From Herbinix luporum (lineage in GTDB: Bacteria; Bacillota; Clostridia; Lachnospirales; Lachnospiraceae): 64,000 nucleotides of DNA. The stretch is from contig NZ_LN879430.1 in the NCBI RefSeq assembly GCF_900070325.1, forward strand, positions 1,977,379 to 2,041,378, given 5' to 3'. The translations under genes and the position numbers were made by a program. Positions within the stretch are counted from its first letter, which is position 1. Each line of letters begins with the position of its first letter. The notes beneath the pieces are model-generated. The model saw only the letters and a list, made by a program, of their open reading frames with translations. It made no database searches and had not been told where the DNA came from. This document shows positions 63,026-64,000 of the stretch, piece after piece.

Positions 63026-64000
63026 TTAAGATATTTCCCATCTGGCCCTGCTGCCCTTTTCTCCTTTTGTTACAAGCAGCTTGGTTTCTATCTGTGCCTT
63101 TAACTCAGTTACATGGGATATGATTCCTACCAATCTCTTGCCTCCGGATAAATCATTTAAAATTTTTATAGCCTGCATACGGGTGTTTTCACTTAAGGAG
63201 CCAAAGCCTTCATCAATAAACATGGTATCAATATGTATTCTTCCTGCCGTATTCTGAATAATATCTGACATTCCTAAAGCCATGGATAAAGCCGCCATAA
63301 ATGATTCACCACCGGATAGGGTCTTAACATCACGAACCTGGTCATTTACCATACTGTATACATCAAGATCAAGGCCCACTTCTCCCTGTCCCGATAAGTC
63401 TTCCATATCCCGGCATTTTAAGATAAATTGATTATTGGACATAGTGTATAATCGCTTATTTGCCTCAGCAAGTATCATATTAAAATACCTTCTTTGGATA
63501 TAAGTCTGAAAATTAATATGACGTTTGCTTAACTTGCCGTTGGCCGTATCGGACAGCCTACTGATAGTTCCATAGGTATTTTTAGTTTTCTTTCTATCGG
63601 CTATAAGCTTAGTAAGTTTATCGTATATCTCTTGATTTCTTTTTATAATCCCATATACATATTTGCCATCATCTTCTAATTCAGTTTTTACTTTAGTCAG
63701 TTGGGATTTCCTATTCTCCAAGTCTTTGGTTTCTATCCGGCTTTTACCCTGTGTCTGCATAGTATAATTCTTAAGATTGGTATCATTTTCAATTATTTCG
63801 TCTCTATATGATTGATAGCTTTGGCTTAACTCTTCAATCTTTTGGGAACTAATTAATGATTTGTGATAATCTTCAACACTTGAAAATCCTTGCTTTTCCA
63901 GCTCATTGTAAAATGCCTCCTTAAAGCTTCTGACTTCTTCAGTAAGTCTTATAAAGCTTTTTTCTTCTGCTTTAAGATTCCCCTTCTTATTGGAAGCGAC
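63026..64000 (-). CDS. sbcC: Exonuclease SbcC, C-terminal part (5' end outside the window)
   Basis: The frame is open to the right edge, so 325 codons of the C-terminal half are visible. A coiled coil (edge to about 63600) leads into the C-terminal ATPase lobe with KTLSGGESFMAALSMALGMSD (signature), FIDEGFGSLSE (Walker B) and GIISHVTELKAQI. This is SbcC/Rad50; with SbcD it opens DNA hairpins and ends. An internal ATG at 63760 is not the start, since the coiled coil continues upstream without a stop. sbcD should lie upstream on the minus strand. Confidence 0.92.
   Translation of the reverse strand, partial: VASNKKGNLKAEEKSFIRLTEEVRSFKEAFYNELEKQGFSSVEDYHKSLISSQKIEELSQSYQSYRDEIIENDTNLKNYTMQTQGKSRIETKDLENRKSQLTKVKTELEDDGKYVYGIIKRNQEIYDKLTKLIADRKKTKNTYGTISRLSDTANGKLSKRHINFQTYIQRRYFNMILAEANKRLYTMSNNQFILKCRDMEDLSGQGEVGLDLDVYSMVNDQVRDVKTLSGGESFMAALSMALGMSDIIQNTAGRIHIDTMFIDEGFGSLSENTRMQAIKILNDLSGGKRLVGIISHVTELKAQIETKLLVTKGEKGSRARWEIS

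Overview
The window looks like a chromosomal segment of a low-GC, Gram-positive, anaerobic, probably spore-forming and cellulose-degrading member of the Lachnospiraceae. The evidence is the AT-rich sequence, strong AGGAGG-type ribosome binding sites, a FabK/FabT-type fatty acid cluster, a type III glutamine synthetase (GlnN), rubrerythrin, sporulation-flavoured small proteins (YtvI-like, DUF1540, DUF2935, LysM) and a large secreted GH9-CBM3-Ig-Ig-CBM3 cellulase. That cellulase architecture recalls, from memory, the main GH9 cellulase of Lachnoclostridium phytofermentans; Herbinix would also fit. Genus assignment is inference only.

Layout. 0.2-4.0 kb: an ABC-F ATPase with one decayed nucleotide site, a membrane protein, an esterase and a DUF3237 protein. 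4.2-14.1 kb (minus): a complete fatty acid synthesis operon read fabT-fabH-acpP-fabK-fabD-fabG-fabF-accB-fabZ-accC/accD fusion-accA. It has a consensus promoter overlapping a FabT-like palindrome and a terminator hairpin that carries the accA stop codon in its loop. 14.2-25.1 kb (minus): DUF624-glnN, DUF1015-rubrerythrin, serC-serA and ilvD-ilvB. 25.3-28.2 kb (plus): phosphate transporter Pit, its DUF47/PhoU-like partner and a YtvI-like permease. 28.2-33.9 kb (minus): DUF1540, DUF2935, LysM protein, a half-size EamA transporter and leuB-leuC-leuD. A divergent LysR regulator follows, then an SH3 lipoprotein, an AraC regulator and a nitroreductase.

37.4-50.3 kb is the accessory part and is bracketed by two identical tRNA-Gly(GCC) genes in direct orientation. 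It holds an ABC ATPase-permease-lipoprotein triad and a UvrD helicase with an inserted nuclease-like domain and a C-terminal zinc ribbon. It also holds a PLD-SNF2 helicase truncated at motif VI and joined to the last 72 codons of a type III restriction endonuclease (a deletion scar), a SanA/YdcF protein, a four-repeat Ig-like secreted protein and a secreted protein with Asp/Ser/Tyr/Thr tandem repeats. Small gene remnants lie beside both tRNA genes.

50.7-64 kb: the GH9 cellulase behind a large inverted repeat, stand-alone CoaB with an ECF S component (probably pantothenate), AzlCD, a TraX-like protein, a HAD phosphatase, a truncated LuxE-like acyl-protein synthetase, an exported metallo-beta-lactamase lipoprotein with DUF3006, a small Cys-rich lipoprotein and a partial SbcC. 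Between the LuxE remnant and the metallo-beta-lactamase gene lies the most surprising gene: a lipoprotein built from EF-Tu domains II/III-like sequence and a ribosomal L7/L12 C-terminal domain.

The strongest leads are the EF-Tu/L12 lipoprotein, the paired decay of one ATP site in the ABC-F protein, the AccC-AccD fusion, the restriction-locus deletion scar and the tRNA-bounded accessory block. No CRISPR array, rRNA, transposase or integrase gene was seen. All family names are from memory of motifs; no database was searched.
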